NCBI GenBank assembly: GCA_029052265.1
Contig: JAIDJJ010000430.1
Location: 1 to 14,139 of the forward strand
Length of the DNA: 14,139 bases
Source of the DNA: Muribaculaceae bacterium
GTDB taxonomy: Bacteria; Bacteroidota; Bacteroidia; Bacteroidales; Muribaculaceae
Direction: 5' to 3'
Shown: positions 13,736-14,139 of the stretch, piece after piece
Numbering within the stretch: position 1 is the first letter of the stretch
How the letters are laid out: each line of letters starts with the position of its first letter
Position numbers and translations under genes: made by a program
The notes under the pieces: model-generated
What the model was told of the DNA's origin: nothing
The model's database searches: none
What the model saw: only the letters and a program-made list of their open reading frames with translations

Positions 13736-14078
13736 CTACATACTTATGGAATCGGGTATGAGGGAAACGACTGTGAGAATGGACAGGGCTCCTTTTACAT
13801 CAAATTCGTTGACCGGAGCCGGAAGAAGCAGTGTCTCACCTTTCTTTACAGGAGTCGACACTCCATCCACCTTCAGTTGCCCCTCTCCTTCCAGACAGAG
13901 CAGACCCATAAAAGAATCCCGTGGATTCTCAAGGGTGCGCTCCCCTTCAACCTCCTCCCGGCACACAGAAAAACAGGGAGCCGAAACAAGAGGATGAGAC
14001 ACGGCTGCCGAATCATCCCTGTTTTCAGGACAATACTGGAACACTGTAGGCCGATCAGCGATCCGCTCACTTACCTCT
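13736..14078 (-). CDS. C-terminal part of a probable mannose-6-phosphate isomerase (type I, cupin), 5' end missing
   Basis: About 114 codons of genuine sequence precede the stop at 13736. They read RIADRPTVFQYCPENRDD, then HPLVSAPCFSVCREEVEG, SFMGLLCLEGEGQLKVDG and KKGETLLLPAPVNEFDVKG. This is the C-terminal cupin of ManA-type isomerases: the 'LV.CPYF.V' strand, an acidic link, 'EG.G....G....KGET.L.PA'. The full protein is about 320 residues; the N-terminal metal-binding half is off the contig. The apparent ATG at 14095 lies inside adapter sequence and is not a real start. The role would be interconversion of fructose-6-P and mannose-6-P; its link to rhamnose use is positional only. Another cupin-tailed sugar isomerase is possible. 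Confidence 0.6.
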
Positions 14079-14139
14079 ATGACAATAATACACATCTGAC
14101 GCTGCAGACGAACTTACGCGGGTAGATCTCGGTGGTCGC
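14079..14139. other. Illumina Nextera adapter sequence at the contig end (artefact)
   Basis: The last 61 bases align end to end with the Nextera i5 adapter: a mosaic end (14079-14097; ATACACATCT exact, five mismatches before it, all to A), GACGCTGC-GACGA linker with one change (14098-14111), an 8-base index ACTTACGC (14112-14119; one base from the reverse complement of index GCGTAAGA), and the P5 part ending GTAGATCTCGGTGGTCGC (14120-14139, one mismatch). This is not genomic and should be trimmed. Confidence 0.95.

Noticed and set aside
13736..14095. Complete 119-residue cupin gene starting at 14095
   Set aside because: The ATG and first six codons lie in adapter sequence; the true gene continues upstream and is cut by the contig end.
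1..14139. CRISPR arrays, tRNA or rRNA genes
   Set aside because: No regularly spaced direct repeats and no tRNA or rRNA sequence was recognised in any intergenic stretch.

Overview
The window is a piece of a Bacteroidales genome, most likely a gut commensal. Support comes from TAnnTTTG-type promoters (the Bacteroidetes -7 box) before many genes, SPII lipoproteins, a TonB receptor paired with a DUF4249 lipoprotein, a GH78 alpha-L-rhamnosidase, and Bacteroides-style ParA and toxin-antitoxin remnants. Both ends cut through genes. The last ~61 bases match an Illumina Nextera adapter with an i5 index, so the right edge is an assembly-contig end and not biology.

Layout. 1-1252 (minus): a TPR lipoprotein with one membrane helix, cut by the left edge. 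1320-2207: a graveyard of mobile-element fragments (ParA with a stop in the Walker A motif, a frameshifted and truncated serine recombinase, a 19-residue remnant). 2308-3317 (plus): a toxin-antitoxin module with a palindromic operator, a toxin gene broken by an in-frame TAG, an intact XRE antitoxin and a strong 3' hairpin. 3469-8077 (minus): a cell-envelope gene set reading beta/gamma-crystallin lipoprotein, small lipoprotein, TonB-dependent receptor, DUF4249 lipoprotein. 8233-10557: a LuxI/FeeM-like GNAT acyltransferase (minus), a divergent PAS-LuxR-type regulator (plus), and a convergent E1/ThiF-like adenylyltransferase (minus). 10748-10834: a second ParA remnant. 10990-11078: two strong inverted repeats. 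11088-14078 (minus): alpha-L-rhamnosidase preceded by the C-terminal part of a probable mannose-6-phosphate isomerase.

The most interesting feature is a candidate signalling or small-molecule regulon. The motif GAAWTACCCTTTTGTGT lies exactly 24 nt upstream of a TAnnTTTG box at three promoters: the acyltransferase, the ThiF-like enzyme, and the crystallin lipoprotein that heads the TonB gene set. None of the three has a -33 TTTG at normal spacing. Two of the sites carry a second, inverted half-site about 50 bp across; one of these pairs lies between the divergent acyltransferase and luxR-type genes. This suggests that the PAS-LuxR protein activates a synthase, an E1-like activating enzyme and an outer-membrane locus together, in a luxI/luxR-like layout. 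The promoter geometry is read directly from the sequence. The identity of the regulator, the chemistry and the product are inference.
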